Below are positions 25,633 through 36,246 of a stretch of 64,000 nt of DNA, piece by piece. Within the stretch, counting starts at the first letter, position 1; every line of letters starts with the position of its first letter. Under the pieces are notes generated by a model, which had not been told where the DNA came from, searched no databases, and saw only the letters and a program-made list of their open reading frames with translations. The stretch covers positions 5,237,501 through 5,301,500 of the forward strand of contig NZ_CP121695.1 of the NCBI RefSeq assembly GCF_029761915.1. Direction: 5' to 3'. Position numbers and translations under genes: made by a program. The DNA is from Bradyrhizobium sp. CB1650 (GTDB lineage: Bacteria > Pseudomonadota > Alphaproteobacteria > Rhizobiales > Xanthobacteraceae).

Positions 25633-26166
25633 TCAGGCCGCCGACTTCTTCTTTGCCTTCGGCTTGACCGGCTTCGGCGCGGCCGGCGGCTCGGGCGTAC
25701 CTTCGATCGAGGACAGGCGGCCCGAGGTGAAGGTGTAGATGCCGGCGCGCGGGCCCGTGAGCCAGTTGATCACTACGACGCGCCTGCCGGCGGCATCATT
25801 GGAGATGTTGACGTTCGAGGGCGCGCCGATGCCGCGCACCACGTCGCATTCGGTGTGACCGAGCGCAACAGTTCCACCGGCGGGTGCCGGCGCCGCCGTT
25901 GACGCGTTGGCGTCAACCGGACCGGGAGGCGGCGTCATGCCCGGACAGGCTCCGTCAGCGCTGACCAGATCCTCAGGTCCCACCGGCTTGTCGGGCGTCA
26001 GCGGCGGCGATTCGATCGAGATGTTCTTGATGGACAGGCGGCCGGCCCTGGAGAACCATTCGGCGTCCTTCGAAAACAGATCGCCCCCGCTCGAGCAGCC
26101 CGCAATCAGCGGTGCGACGGCGGCCAACGCAACTATGAGCGACTTTGGAACCTTTTGATGTCGCAC
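25633..26166 (-). CDS. Hypothetical lipoprotein
   Basis: A 177-residue protein with a lipobox LIAGC (Cys23) after a basic, hydrophobic signal. The mature region contains a Pro-rich part, then HTECDVVRGIGAPSNVNISNDAAGRRVVVINWLTGPRAGIYTF, which resembles the small SmpA/BamE-like fold used by outer-membrane lipoproteins (start of helix after CDVV-x-G-x-P). The tail is Pro/Lys-rich (PKPVKPKAKKKSAA). It converges on the secreted protein gene. Function unknown. Confidence 0.78.
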   Translation of the reverse strand: MRHQKVPKSLIVALAAVAPLIAGCSSGGDLFSKDAEWFSRAGRLSIKNISIESPPLTPDKPVGPEDLVSADGACPGMTPPPGPVDANASTAAPAPAGGTVALGHTECDVVRGIGAPSNVNISNDAAGRRVVVINWLTGPRAGIYTFTSGRLSSIEGTPEPPAAPKPVKPKAKKKSAA

Positions 26167-26293
26167 GGTAAACTAAATTCCCCGGGTGAAGGACCAGCCC
26201 TAAGCGATTGTCCCAACATCACTTTGCGGCACGAAGGTGACAAAAGCCAGCATCGCCCGAAAAGTGCAAATTATCATTAATAGCGAACGACCG

Positions 26294-26746
26294 CTAATTC
26301 CGCCGCTGCCACCGGCCGCGCTCGTCGGCCTGCCAGTAGGTCACCTCAAATCCCCGCGCCTTGCAATCCGTCCAGGCACCGCGCGCCTGGGCCAGCGCGT
26401 CCGGATCATCGCCGTTGAACAAGAGCACCATGCGCTCGTAGCTCTGCGCGTCCTGAGGCAGCACGGCGCTGTCGATCAGGAAGCGGACGTTGGCGCCGTT
26501 CGGATTGTCCTCCTCGATCGCCAGCACGATCGGCTGGTCGGCCGCGTCGTTCACGCGCCACGTCGCATGAGGCAGGAAGGAATCGTCGCGATAGGTCCAC
26601 AAATGCGCATCCAGCGCATCGGCGCGTTCCGGCGAGGTCGACTGCACAACGACCCGCCAGCCGCGTTCCAGCGACTTCTCAAGAAGCGGCGGCAAGACGT
26701 TCTCAACCGACATGTCTTGCAGATGGTAGAACAGGACTTCGGTCAT
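26294..26746 (-). CDS. holC: DNA polymerase III subunit chi
   Basis: A 150-residue chi subunit of the clamp-loader complex, which links polymerase III to single-strand-binding protein. Typical phrases are [33 protein letters not shown] at the start, [17 protein letters not shown] and [22 protein letters not shown]. It overlaps the end of pepA by four bases, a common alphaproteobacterial pairing, so the two are co-transcribed. Confidence 0.93.
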   Translation of the reverse strand: MTEVLFYHLQDMSVENVLPPLLEKSLERGWRVVVQSTSPERADALDAHLWTYRDDSFLPHATWRVNDAADQPIVLAIEEDNPNGANVRFLIDSAVLPQDAQSYERMVLLFNGDDPDALAQARGAWTDCKARGFEVTYWQADERGRWQRRN

Positions 26747-28245
26747 TTGCTCTCGTAATGATCTGCCACCAGCCGGTCGAGCAGGCGCACGCCGTAGCCG
26801 GAGCCCCAGCTCTGGTTGATATCGGTCTTCGGCGCGCCCATCGCGGTGCCGGCGATGTCGAGATGCGCCCAGGGCGTGCCGTCGACGAAGCGCTGCAGGA
26901 ACTGCGCCGCCGTGATCGAGCCGCCGTGGCGGCCGCCGGTATTCTTCATGTCGGCGAACTGGGAATCGATCAGCTTGTCGTATTCGGGGCCGAGCGGCAT
27001 GCGCCAGACCTTTTCGCCGCTTTCGAGCCCGGCCGTGAGGAGCCGCTCGGCAAGCTCATCATTGTTGGAGAACATGCCGGCATGCTCAGTGCCGAGCGCG
27101 ACCATGATGGCGCCGGTGAGCGTCGCCAGATCCACCATGAACTTCGGTTTCACCTTCTTGGCGACGTACCAGAGCACATCGGCGAGCACGAGGCGTCCCT
27201 CTGCGTCGGTGTTGATGATCTCGATGGTCTGGCCCGACATCGAGGTGACGATGTCGCCCGGACGCTGGGCGTTGCCATCGGGCATGTTCTCGACGAGGCC
27301 GATGGCGCCGACGGCGTTGACGCGCGCCTTGCGCGCCGCCAGCGCATGCATCAAGCCGACGACGCAGGCTGCGCCGCCCATATCGCCCTTCATGTCCTCC
27401 ATGCTGCCGGCCGGCTTGATCGAAATGCCGCCAGTGTCGAAGCAGACGCCCTTGCCGACGAAGGCGACCGGTGCGGTGCCCTTCTTGCCGCCGTCCCAAC
27501 GCATGATCACGGTGCGGCTCGGCCGCGCCGAGCCTTGGCCGACGCCGAGCAGCGCGCCCATGCCGAGCTTCTGCATCGCCTTGACGTCGAGCACCTCGAT
27601 CTTGACGCCGAGCTTGCGGAGCTGGCCTGCCCTGCGCGCGAACTCCTCGGGAAACAGCACGTTCGGTGGCTCGTTAACGAGGTCGCGCGCCATGATCACG
27701 CCATCGACGACATGGCCCGCCGACGCAAAGGCCTTCTTCGCCGCCGCCACATCGGCAACCGCGAACGAGACGTCGGCGCTGAGGGCGCCGCCCTCCTCGC
27801 CGTCCTTCTTCTTCGTCTTGTAGCGATCGAATTTGTAGGCGCGCAGGCGCAGGCCCGAGGCGATCGCGACCGTCTGCTCGCTCGTCATCGCGCCATCGGG
27901 CAGTTCCGCCATGATGGTCATGGCACCGCCCCGGGCCTGGAGCTTGCTCGCCGCCCCGCCGCCGAATTTGAGGAAGTCGCTCGCCTTCAGCGCTTGAGCC
28001 TTGCCGGCGCCGATCACGATCAGGCGGGTGGCCCTCAATCCCTCGGGCGCCAGGATGTCCAGCGCTGCACCGCTCTTGCCCTTGAAGGCGGCGGCCGCGG
28101 CCGCTCGCTTCACGAGTTCGTTGGCGGCGCCGAGTGCCTTGGCCGTCGCCGGGCCTACCTTCAGACTGTCGTCGCAGAACACGACCAGGATGCCACGGGG
28201 CGCGGCGGCAAGCGGGACGAAGCCGACCTTGATGGCATCGGACAT
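26743..28245 (-). CDS. pepA: Leucyl aminopeptidase (M17)
   Basis: A 500-residue cytosolic metallo-aminopeptidase. The M17 metal and catalytic blocks are present: [17 protein letters not shown] (metal Asp) and [16 protein letters not shown] (metal Asp and Glu, catalytic Arg). It removes N-terminal residues from peptides, and in some bacteria also acts as a DNA-binding protein in site-specific recombination. ATG 28245 follows GGAGGAG; the five-codon longer reading is not needed. It is transcribed away from lptF across a 337-bp gap, and heads the pepA-holC unit. Confidence 0.97.
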   Translation of the reverse strand: MSDAIKVGFVPLAAAPRGILVVFCDDSLKVGPATAKALGAANELVKRAAAAAAFKGKSGAALDILAPEGLRATRLIVIGAGKAQALKASDFLKFGGGAASKLQARGGAMTIMAELPDGAMTSEQTVAIASGLRLRAYKFDRYKTKKKDGEEGGALSADVSFAVADVAAAKKAFASAGHVVDGVIMARDLVNEPPNVLFPEEFARRAGQLRKLGVKIEVLDVKAMQKLGMGALLGVGQGSARPSRTVIMRWDGGKKGTAPVAFVGKGVCFDTGGISIKPAGSMEDMKGDMGGAACVVGLMHALAARKARVNAVGAIGLVENMPDGNAQRPGDIVTSMSGQTIEIINTDAEGRLVLADVLWYVAKKVKPKFMVDLATLTGAIMVALGTEHAGMFSNNDELAERLLTAGLESGEKVWRMPLGPEYDKLIDSQFADMKNTGGRHGGSITAAQFLQRFVDGTPWAHLDIAGTAMGAPKTDINQSWGSGYGVRLLDRLVADHYESK

Positions 28246-28582
28246 GGGTAACTCCTCCAAAACATGGGGCTTTTTGCCGTTCAGCGGGACCGGCCGAGGA
28301 CCGGCGCTGAACCGCGATTCACTGGACTTTCCGCACTATGGGCGAAAGGCCCGGCCGATGCCAAGCGCCGCCGTGGCGCGAACGCCACAAGAGCGAAATA
28401 TTAACCATATGTTGACGGTGCCACGGGGCAGCCATTTTGTTGACGGATCAAAGGGATGGTAGTGAGAGATTAGCCGGCGGAAGAAGTGGCGGCGCGACTC
28501 TGGGGATCCCTTTGCGGGGATGGGTCGGCGGCCAGGTTCCGGACCTGCATTTGGGGCCTTGGTGGGAATCGTGCGGTAGCGC
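28246..28582. other. 337-bp divergent promoter region between pepA and lptF
   Basis: Carries a small perfect hairpin GTGGCG-CGAA-CGCCAC (28373-28388) and an AT-rich patch ATATTAACCATATGTTGACGG around 28397 that may hold promoter elements. No gene fits here. Confidence 0.4.
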
Positions 28583-29752
28583 ATGGGGTCGATCGATAGG
28601 TATATTTTCCGCACGACGCTGGCGTCGTTTGCGCTCGTCCTGGTCAGCCTCACCGGCGTGATCTGGATTACGCAGGCGTTGCGCGGCATCGATCTGATGA
28701 CGAGCCAGGGTCAGACCATCCTCACCTTCCTCGGCATCACCAGCCTCGTCATTCCGGCGCTGATCCTGATCATCTCGCCGATCGCCCTGATGATCGCCAT
28801 CTCGCACACGCTGAACAAGCTCGCGACCGATTCCGAGATCATCGTGATGAATGCCGCCGGCTTCTCGCCGTTCCGGCTGTTCTACCCGTTCTTCTACGCC
28901 ACCTGCGTGGTGGCGCTGCTGGTCGCCTTCATCGCGGCCTACCTTGCCCCCGACGGCATGCGGCGGATCAAGCAGTGGGACGCCGAGATCACTGCCGACG
29001 TTCTCACCAACATCCTGCAGCCCGGCCGCTTCGCCCAGCTCGACAAGAATCTCACGATCCGGATCCGCGAACGCCAGCCCGGCGGCATCCTCGCCGGCAT
29101 CTTCATCGACGACCGCCGCGATCCGAACGAGCGCGTCTCGATCGTCGCCGAGCACGGCGAGGTCGTGAAGAACGACAACGGATCGTTCCTGGTGCTCAAG
29201 GACGGCAATCTGCAGCGCTTCGAGGCCGGCAAGCGTGATCCGGCGCTGGTGGCGTTCGGCCGCTACGGCTTCGACATGTCGAAGTTCTCCAACCAGGGCC
29301 ACGACGTCACCCTCGGCATCCGCGAGCGCTATCTCTGGGAGCTGTTCTCGCCCGCCGAGGACGACCCGGTCTACAAGACGGTCCCCGGCCAGTTCCGCGC
29401 CGAGCTGCATGACCGCATCATGGCGCCGCTCTATCCGTTTGCATTTGCAGCGCTGACCTTCGCCTTCCTCGGTGCGCCGCGCACCACGCGCCAGAGCCGC
29501 AACTTCTCGATCGGGGGCTCGGTGCTCGCCGTGTTCGGCCTGCGCATGGCGGGATTCGCCTGCTCGGTGATGGCGGTGAAGTCGCCGTTCGCCCCGCTGA
29601 TCCAGTACGCGATGCTGGCAGCCGCGATCGGCGGCGGCCTATGGATGATCGTCGGCGGCGTCGTGGTCGAGCCGCCGCCCGCCCTGCTCGAAGCCGTCAA
29701 CAGATCGAACGCGCGGATCGCGCGCCTGTTCGGACGTCCGGCCACCGCATGA
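28583..29752 (+). CDS. lptF: LPS export permease subunit
   Basis: A 389-residue inner-membrane permease of the LptB2FG transporter, which extracts lipopolysaccharide and drives it to the cell surface. Three helices at each end flank a periplasmic beta-jellyroll. It begins IDRYIFRTTLASFALVLVSLTGVIWITQ and ends with the LptF helix TFAFLGAPRTTRQSR. It overlaps lptG by four bases (ATGA), so expression is coupled; the unit continues into lptD. Confidence 0.94.
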   Translation: MGSIDRYIFRTTLASFALVLVSLTGVIWITQALRGIDLMTSQGQTILTFLGITSLVIPALILIISPIALMIAISHTLNKLATDSEIIVMNAAGFSPFRLFYPFFYATCVVALLVAFIAAYLAPDGMRRIKQWDAEITADVLTNILQPGRFAQLDKNLTIRIRERQPGGILAGIFIDDRRDPNERVSIVAEHGEVVKNDNGSFLVLKDGNLQRFEAGKRDPALVAFGRYGFDMSKFSNQGHDVTLGIRERYLWELFSPAEDDPVYKTVPGQFRAELHDRIMAPLYPFAFAALTFAFLGAPRTTRQSRNFSIGGSVLAVFGLRMAGFACSVMAVKSPFAPLIQYAMLAAAIGGGLWMIVGGVVVEPPPALLEAVNRSNARIARLFGRPATA

Positions 29753-30846
29753 GCATGCTCACCAACACGCTCGGGCGCTATTTCGCCGGCCGCTTCGTCA
29801 TCTCGGCGCTCGGCGTGTTCGCGAGCATCTTCCTGCTGCTCGTGCTGGTCGACTACATCGAGATGGTGCGCAAGACCTCCGGGCTGGCGTCGGCCTCCGC
29901 GATCATGGTCGCCGAGACCTCGCTGTTCCGCGTGCCGCAGCTTCTGGAGAAGCTGACGCCGTTCTGCATGCTGATCGGCGCCATGACCTGCTATCTCGCC
30001 CTCTCCCGCCGGCTCGAGCTCGTGGTCGCCCGCGCCGCCGGCATCTCCGCATGGCAGTTCATCTCGCCGGCGCTCGGCAGCGCGCTCCTGATCGGGGTGA
30101 TTGCCACCGTCGCCTACAATCCGATGTCGGCGAACTTACGCGAACTCTCCAAGCGCATGGAGGCGGAGCTGTTCGGCTCGGCGCCGGGAGGCGGCATCCA
30201 GGACGCCTCGGGCTTCTGGCTCAACCAGGTCACCAATGACGGCCAGATCATCATCAACGCGGCGCGCAGCGAGCAGCAGGGCGTGCGGCTGACCGGGCTG
30301 ACGCTGTTCCGGTTCGATACAGACTGGCATTTCAAGGAGCGGATCGAGGCGCGCGAGGCAACGCTCGAGGACGGCCACTGGCTGTTCAAGACCGTGCGCC
30401 GATTCTCGCTGGACGACCCACCCGTCGACCAGGCGCGGCTGGAGATTCCGACGACGCTGACCGAGGCCCAGGTCCGCAACAGCTTTTCCACACCCGAGAC
30501 TGTGTCCTTTTGGCAACTACCGAGCTACATCCGCTCATCCGAGAGCTCAGGCTTCGCGACAGCCGGATATCGACTCCAGTATCACAAGCTTCTGGCACAG
30601 CCGTTTTTGCTCGCCGCCATGGTGATGCTTGCGGCCTCCGTGTCGTTGCGCTTCTTCCGGATGGGTGGCGTACAGAAGATGGTTTTGAGTGGCGTGGGCG
30701 CGGGCTTTCTGCTCTACGTCCTGTCGAAAGTAACTGAGGACTTGAGCAAGGCTGAGTTGATGCATCCGATCGCTGCGGCGTGGTTGCCCGTTGTGGTGGG
30801 CGGCCTCACCGGCTTCTTGGCTTTGCTCTATCAGGAGGACGGATAG
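29749..30846 (+). CDS. lptG: LPS export permease subunit
   Basis: A 365-residue permease, partner of LptF. The N-terminus is LGRYFAGRFVISALGVFASIFLLLVLVDYIEM, and the C-terminal helices include LLYVLSKVTEDLSKAELM. I start at ATG 29749, the coupled ATGA with lptF. Its stop overlaps the GTG of lptD, so lptF, lptG and lptD form a tight operon, which brings the inner-membrane permease and outer-membrane assembly protein under one control. Confidence 0.94.
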   Translation: MSMLTNTLGRYFAGRFVISALGVFASIFLLLVLVDYIEMVRKTSGLASASAIMVAETSLFRVPQLLEKLTPFCMLIGAMTCYLALSRRLELVVARAAGISAWQFISPALGSALLIGVIATVAYNPMSANLRELSKRMEAELFGSAPGGGIQDASGFWLNQVTNDGQIIINAARSEQQGVRLTGLTLFRFDTDWHFKERIEAREATLEDGHWLFKTVRRFSLDDPPVDQARLEIPTTLTEAQVRNSFSTPETVSFWQLPSYIRSSESSGFATAGYRLQYHKLLAQPFLLAAMVMLAASVSLRFFRMGGVQKMVLSGVGAGFLLYVLSKVTEDLSKAELMHPIAAAWLPVVVGGLTGFLALLYQEDG

Positions 30847-33338
30847 TGACTGCCGTCCGCCGAGGACTCGTGTCTTGTTTGACGCGGCGCACCGTGGTGC
30901 GCGCGAACGGGAGCGGCTTGCCCGTGCGCAAGGTCCTGCTTGCCCTCATCGCCGCCGCGTCGTTCGCCGGCCTGATCGATGTCGCCGCGGTGACGCCGGC
31001 GCACGCGCAGAGCTTCACCTACAATCCGCTGCCGCCGCGTCCCAAGCCACCCAAAGTCGCCAACGACAACCAGATGCTCGTGCAGGCGACCGAGGTCGAT
31101 TACGACTACAACAACTCGCGCGTCTCCGCGGTCGGCAACGTCCAGCTCTTCTACAACGGCACCAGTGTCGAGGCCGACAGGGTCATCTACGACCAGAAGA
31201 CCAAGCGGCTGCACGCCGAAGGCAACATCCGCATGACGGATGCCGACGGCAAGATCACCTATGCCGAGATCATGGATCTGTCCGACGACTACCGCGACGG
31301 GTTCGTCGATTCGCTGCGCGTGGACACCGCCGACCAGACTCGCATGGCGGCGACCCGGGCCGACCGGTCCAGCGGCAATTACACGGTGTTCGAGAACGGC
31401 GTCTACACGGCCTGCGCGCCGTGTAAGGACGATCCGAAGAAGCCGCCGCTGTGGCAGGTCAAGGGTGCGCGCATCATCCACGACCAGCAGGAGAAGATGC
31501 TGTATTTCGAGACCGCGCAGCTCGAATTCTTCGGCGTGCCGCTGGCTTACATGCCGTACTTCTCGACGCCCGATCCGACCGTGAAGCGCAAGTCCGGCTT
31601 CCTCATGCCCGGTTACTTTCCCGGCACGACGAATACCGGCTTTGGCGCCGAAATTCCCTATTATTGGGCGATCGCGCCCGATATGGACGCGACCTTCACC
31701 CCGCGCTTCATGACGCGGCAAGGCGCGCTGCTGCAGGGCGAATTCCGGCAGCGTCTGATCGATGGCGCCTACCAGATCCGCGCCTATGGCATCTACCAGC
31801 TCGATCCCGGAGCGTTTGCCGGGCAGCCCGGTGACCGCCAGTTCCGCGGCGCCATCGACACCAAGGGCCAGTTCGCGCTCAACGACAAATGGACATGGGG
31901 CTGGGACGGCGTCCTGATGTCCGACTACTATTTCTTCTCCGACTATCGGCTCTATCAGTACCGCGATCCCCTCGGCTCGTTCCTGCTGCTGCCGACCGAA
32001 GCGCTGTCGCAGCTCTATCTGACCGGTGTCGGCAACCGCAGCTATTTCGACGCGCGGACGATGTACTGGCTGAGTTACTCGGGCAACCAGAGCCAGGTGC
32101 CGGTCGTCTATCCCGTGATCGACTACTCGAACGTGCTCAACTATCCGGTCTTCGGCGGCGAGTTCAGCTACAAGACCAACTTCCAGAACCTGTCGCGTGA
32201 CAGCGCGGTGTTCGATCCGATCACGACGCTCGCCAACACCGCCAGCCTGTGCACGACGGCGTCGGCCGATCCGCTGGCGCGCATCCCGTCGCAGTGCCTG
32301 TTGCGCGGCTTCCCGGGCACCTACACGCGGCTGACGGCGGAAGCGCAGTGGCGGAAGTCGTTCACCGATCCGTTCGGCCAGATCTGGACGCCGTTCGCCA
32401 GCGTTCGCGCCGACGCAATCAACTCCTCGGTTTCCAACCAGCCGGGCGTGTCGAACTTCCTGCCCGTCGGCGACACCCAGGCGCTGCGCCTGATGCCGAC
32501 GGTCGGCCTCGAGTACCGCTATCCCTTCATCAACGTTCAGCCGTGGGGCTCGACCACCATCGAGCCGATCGCACAGATCATCATCCGGCCGAACGAGAGC
32601 TATGCCGGCAAGCTTCCCAACGAGGACGCACAGAGCATGGTGTTCGACACCTCGAACCTGTTCAGCGTCGACAAGTTCTCCGGTTACGACCGCGTCGAGG
32701 GCGGCGGCCGCGCCAATGCCGGCGTGCAGGCCACCACCCAGTTCGACCAGGGCGGTGCCGTCAAGGCGCTGTTCGGGCAGTCCTACCAGCTCTTCGGCCT
32801 GAACTCCTACGCGGTGCAGGACTCCATCAATACGGGCCTTGACTCCGGTCTCGACAAGCCGCGCTCCGATTACGTGGCAAGCCTCGCCTACTCCCCGAAC
32901 CGGACCTACACGTTCAGCGTCCGTAGCCGGATGGACGAGCAGACCTGGAACGTCCAGCGCTTCGAGGCGGAAGGCCGCGCCAATTTCGACCGCTGGTCGG
33001 TCAGCATGATCTACGGCAACTATGCGCCGCAGCCCGAGCTCGGCTATCTGACGCGCCGCGAGGGCATCTTGACGTCCGGCTCGCTCAAGGTCGCCTCCAA
33101 CTGGGTCGTGTCGGGCTCGGCGCGCTGGGACCTCGAGGCCAACAAGATCAACCAATATGTGGTCGGCGCCGGCTATGTCGACGATTGCTTCGTGCTGGCG
33201 GCGAACTATGTAACTTCCTATAGCTACTCCGCGGGCTCAACACCGCCCGTGCTGAGCCACGCTTTCATGTTCCAGATCGGCCTGCGCACGCTGGCGACTA
33301 CGTCGACGACCAGCAGTTCCGGTCTCTCCGGCTATTAG
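30846..33338 (+). CDS. lptD: LPS-assembly outer-membrane protein
   Basis: An 830-residue LptD that inserts lipopolysaccharide into the outer leaflet. After a signal region (KVLLALIAAASFAGLI...PAHAQ), the OstA-type N-terminal domain reads VDYDYNNSRVSAVGNVQLFYNG, and a large C-terminal beta-barrel follows, ending in VDDCFVLAANYVTSYSY. Cysteines at CAPC and near the C-terminus could make the cross-domain disulphide. GTG 30846 overlaps the lptG stop; an internal GTG about 26 codons in is another possible start. LptD needs chaperones, and the next gene is a SurA-like factor. Confidence 0.94.
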   Translation: MTAVRRGLVSCLTRRTVVRANGSGLPVRKVLLALIAAASFAGLIDVAAVTPAHAQSFTYNPLPPRPKPPKVANDNQMLVQATEVDYDYNNSRVSAVGNVQLFYNGTSVEADRVIYDQKTKRLHAEGNIRMTDADGKITYAEIMDLSDDYRDGFVDSLRVDTADQTRMAATRADRSSGNYTVFENGVYTACAPCKDDPKKPPLWQVKGARIIHDQQEKMLYFETAQLEFFGVPLAYMPYFSTPDPTVKRKSGFLMPGYFPGTTNTGFGAEIPYYWAIAPDMDATFTPRFMTRQGALLQGEFRQRLIDGAYQIRAYGIYQLDPGAFAGQPGDRQFRGAIDTKGQFALNDKWTWGWDGVLMSDYYFFSDYRLYQYRDPLGSFLLLPTEALSQLYLTGVGNRSYFDARTMYWLSYSGNQSQVPVVYPVIDYSNVLNYPVFGGEFSYKTNFQNLSRDSAVFDPITTLANTASLCTTASADPLARIPSQCLLRGFPGTYTRLTAEAQWRKSFTDPFGQIWTPFASVRADAINSSVSNQPGVSNFLPVGDTQALRLMPTVGLEYRYPFINVQPWGSTTIEPIAQIIIRPNESYAGKLPNEDAQSMVFDTSNLFSVDKFSGYDRVEGGGRANAGVQATTQFDQGGAVKALFGQSYQLFGLNSYAVQDSINTGLDSGLDKPRSDYVASLAYSPNRTYTFSVRSRMDEQTWNVQRFEAEGRANFDRWSVSMIYGNYAPQPELGYLTRREGILTSGSLKVASNWVVSGSARWDLEANKINQYVVGAGYVDDCFVLAANYVTSYSYSAGSTPPVLSHAFMFQIGLRTLATTSTTSSSGLSGY

Positions 33339-33412
33339 TGAACCGTCTGAAGTGCCGGCCGCGTTTTCCCAGGGATCGCAGGTTCAGCGCGGCTGACAGG
33401 CGAGCGACAACC

Positions 33413-34354
33413 ATGACGACGACCCCATTGTCCCTTCTTCGCCTCATCCTTCCCGTCCTCGGCGCCGGGCTGATCCTCATCGGCCTGCCGGCGACGACGC
33501 GGGCGCAGAACATCGTGGTCATGGTCAATGGCGACCCCATCACCGACTTCGACATCGAGCAGCGCTCGAAGCTCGATCAGTTGACGACGCAGAAGACCCC
33601 GAGCCGGCAGGACGTCATCAACGAACTGATCGACGACAAGGTGAAGATCAAGGAAGGCAAGAAATACGGCGTCGATCCCGCCGCCGCCGACATCGACCAG
33701 TCCTACGCCGGCATGGCCCAGCGCATGCGCGTCGCGCCGGACCAGCTCACCAAGTCGCTCGAGGTCAAGGGCGTCCGGCCGGAGACCCTGAAGAGCCGCA
33801 TGAGGGCCGAGATGGTTTGGACGAGCCTGGTGCGCGGCCGCTACAAGGAGCGCCTGCAGGTCGGCGAGAAGGACGTCGCCGACAAGGTGCGGTCCGAGGG
33901 CGGCGAGAAGCTCCAGATCGAGGGTACCGAATACAAGATGCAGCCGATCGTCTTGATCGTGCCGCGCGGATCGTCCCAGGCCTTCATGGAACAGCGGCAC
34001 AAGGAGGCAGAGACCTATCGCGGACGCGTCGCAAGCTGCGAGGAAGCCAATTCGCTGTTCCGTTCGACGCCGAACGCCGCGATCCGCGAAACCGTCACGA
34101 AGACGACCGCGGAGCTGCCCGAGGCGCTGCGCAAAGTGCTCGACGACACGCCGATTGGCCACCTGACCCCGCCGGAGCTGACCAAGCAGGGCATCGAGAT
34201 GGTCGTGCTCTGCTCCCGCAAGCCGACCATGATCGACACGCCGAAGAAGCGCGAGATCCGCGAGAAGATGTACGCCGAGAAATACGAGAAGACCTCGAAG
34301 GCGTATCTCGAGGAGATCCGCAAGGCGGCGATGATCGAATATCGCAAGCGCTGA
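33413..34354 (+). CDS. SurA-like periplasmic chaperone
   Basis: A 313-residue secreted chaperone with a signal peptide (SLLRLILPVLGAGLILIGLPATTRAQN) and a SurA N-terminal domain (VVMVNGDPITDFDIEQRSKL, LIDDKVKIKEGKKYGV). The following region (QPIVLIVPRGSS...ELPEALRKVL) resembles a parvulin domain but with weak active-site signature, so isomerase activity is doubtful. The C-terminal helix KYEKTSKAYLEEIRKAAMIEYRKR completes the SurA core. Position after lptD fits an outer-membrane protein chaperone. ATG 33413 is preferred over the upstream reading, which lacks a signal. Confidence 0.85.
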   Translation: MTTTPLSLLRLILPVLGAGLILIGLPATTRAQNIVVMVNGDPITDFDIEQRSKLDQLTTQKTPSRQDVINELIDDKVKIKEGKKYGVDPAAADIDQSYAGMAQRMRVAPDQLTKSLEVKGVRPETLKSRMRAEMVWTSLVRGRYKERLQVGEKDVADKVRSEGGEKLQIEGTEYKMQPIVLIVPRGSSQAFMEQRHKEAETYRGRVASCEEANSLFRSTPNAAIRETVTKTTAELPEALRKVLDDTPIGHLTPPELTKQGIEMVVLCSRKPTMIDTPKKREIREKMYAEKYEKTSKAYLEEIRKAAMIEYRKR

Positions 34355-35370
34355 TGGCCAAGCTTGTCGCAAAGCCGCTTGCCCTGACCCTGGGAGAACC
34401 CGCCGGCATCGGTGCCGACATCACGATCGCTGCCTGGCTGAAACGCCGTGAGCTGAACCTGCCCGCCTTCTACCTGCTCGGCGACGAGGCGCTCATCGCG
34501 CGGCGCGCCAAGGCGCTCGGCGCCGACATCGGGATCGCCTCGGTGCGCGCGGGCGAGGCCGTAGCGGCCTTCGCCGATGCCCTGCCCGTGGTCGCGACCG
34601 GCGAGATCGCGACGGCCAGCCCCGGCAAGCCCGACGAATCCAGCGCATCGGCCGCGCTCGCCTCGATCCGCCGGGCCGTTGCCGACGTCCGTGACGGCCA
34701 CGCCGCCGCCGTCGTCACCAATCCGATCGCCAAGAGCGTGCTCTACCGCGCCGGCTTCCGCCATCCCGGCCACACCGAATTCCTCGCCGAGCTCGCCGCG
34801 GAAGGCGGCCGCGTGCCGCAGCCGGTGATGATGCTGTGGTCGCCGCGGCTCGCGGTGGTGCCGGTGACGATCCATGTCTCGCTGCGCGATGCGCTCGCAG
34901 AACTCACGAGCGAACTGATCGTCTCGACGGTGCGCATCGTCGCGGCCGAGCTGACATCCCGCTTCGGCATCGCGCGCCCGCGCATCGCCATCTCCGGCCT
35001 CAACCCGCATGCCGGCGAGGACGGCTCGCTCGGCCACGAGGAGCAGACCGTCATCACGCCGGCCATCAAGGTGCTGCGCAACGACGGCGTCGAGGCCAAG
35101 GGGCCGCTTCCCGCCGACACCATGTTCCACGACGCCGCGCGCAACACCTATGACTGCGCCGTCTGCATGTATCACGACCAGGCGCTGATCCCGATCAAGA
35201 CCATCGCCTTCGACGACGCGGTCAACGTCACGCTCGGCCTGCCCTTCATCCGCACCTCGCCGGATCACGGCACCGCATTCGACATCGCAGGCACCGGCAA
35301 GGCCAATCCGGCGAGCCTGATCGCGGCGCTTCGGCTGGCGAGCCGCATGGCCGGCGCGACGCCCGCATGA
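34354..35370 (+). CDS. pdxA: 4-hydroxythreonine-4-phosphate dehydrogenase
   Basis: A 338-residue enzyme of the DXP-dependent vitamin B6 pathway: it oxidises 4-phosphohydroxy-L-threonine with NAD+. Metal ligands are seen in [25 protein letters not shown] and [11 protein letters not shown]. Other blocks are [10 protein letters not shown] at the start and [19 protein letters not shown] near the end. ATG 34354 overlaps the stop of the upstream gene (TGATG), and its end overlaps rsmA by four bases, so the three are coupled, the usual surA-pdxA-rsmA order. Confidence 0.96.
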   Translation: MAKLVAKPLALTLGEPAGIGADITIAAWLKRRELNLPAFYLLGDEALIARRAKALGADIGIASVRAGEAVAAFADALPVVATGEIATASPGKPDESSASAALASIRRAVADVRDGHAAAVVTNPIAKSVLYRAGFRHPGHTEFLAELAAEGGRVPQPVMMLWSPRLAVVPVTIHVSLRDALAELTSELIVSTVRIVAAELTSRFGIARPRIAISGLNPHAGEDGSLGHEEQTVITPAIKVLRNDGVEAKGPLPADTMFHDAARNTYDCAVCMYHDQALIPIKTIAFDDAVNVTLGLPFIRTSPDHGTAFDIAGTGKANPASLIAALRLASRMAGATPA

Positions 35371-36221
35371 GCGCGATCGACGACCTCCCGCCGCTTCGCG
35401 AGGTCATTCGCCAACATGCCCTGTCGGCGCGCAAATCGCTCGGCCAGAATTTCCTCCTCGACCTCAATCTGACCGCGCGGATCGCACGCGCCGCGGCACC
35501 GCTCGAAGAGGCCACAGTCGTCGAGATCGGCCCGGGCCCGGGCGGTCTGACGCGCGCCCTGCTCGCGCTCGGCGCCGCCCGTGTCATCGCGATCGAGCAT
35601 GACGAGCGCGCGATCCCGGCGCTCAAGGACATCTCCGCGCGTTATCCCGGCCGGCTCGAGATCGTGCATGGCGATGCCATGACCTTCGATCCGCGGCCGC
35701 TGCTTGGCAGCGCCAAGGCCAAGATCGTCGCCAACCTGCCCTACAACATCGCGACCCAGCTCCTGATCAACTGGCTCACGACCGAGCCCTGGCCGCCCTG
35801 GTACGAGATGATGGTCTTGATGTTCCAGCGCGAGGTCGGCGAGCGCATCGTCGCGCGCGAGAACGAGGAGGCCTATGGCCGCCTCGGCGTGCTCGCCAAC
35901 TGGCGCGCCGAAACCAGGATCCTGTTCGACATCTCACCCGCGGCCTTCGTGCCGCCGCCGAAGGTGACGTCTTCCGTGGTGCGCCTCGTGCCGCGCGAGA
36001 ATCCCTTGCCTTGCGATCGCCGGCTGCTCGAACAGGTCGCGGCCGCGGCGTTCGGGCAGCGCCGCAAGATGCTGCGCCAGAGCCTGAAATCGCTCGGGGC
36101 CGATCCGGCGCGGCTCGCGAGCGCCGCCGGCGTCGATGCCACGCGGCGCGCGGAGACCATTCCGATCGCGGGCTTTGTTGCCATGGCGCGTGAATTGGCC
36201 GATATACGCAGCGAAGCCTGA
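35367..36221 (+). CDS. rsmA: 16S rRNA dimethyladenosine transferase
   Basis: A 284-residue SAM-dependent methyltransferase (KsgA) that makes N6,N6-dimethyladenosine at two adjacent adenines of 16S rRNA helix 45, a late check on 30S assembly. Motifs are [35 protein letters not shown] (SAM) and the catalytic [11 protein letters not shown]. The C-terminal helical domain begins near [11 protein letters not shown]. It overlaps pdxA and is the last gene of the lptF...rsmA unit, 25 bp before the alcohol dehydrogenase. Confidence 0.97.
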   Translation: MSAIDDLPPLREVIRQHALSARKSLGQNFLLDLNLTARIARAAAPLEEATVVEIGPGPGGLTRALLALGAARVIAIEHDERAIPALKDISARYPGRLEIVHGDAMTFDPRPLLGSAKAKIVANLPYNIATQLLINWLTTEPWPPWYEMMVLMFQREVGERIVARENEEAYGRLGVLANWRAETRILFDISPAAFVPPPKVTSSVVRLVPRENPLPCDRRLLEQVAAAAFGQRRKMLRQSLKSLGADPARLASAAGVDATRRAETIPIAGFVAMARELADIRSEA

Positions 36222-36246
36222 CAATAAGAATTTCGGAGGAAGGAAT

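Noticed and set aside
30831..33155. 774-codon frame opposite lptD
   Set aside because: Antisense to a complete LptD gene with operon coupling; no recognisable domain, and Val/Asp/Arg/His-rich shadow composition.
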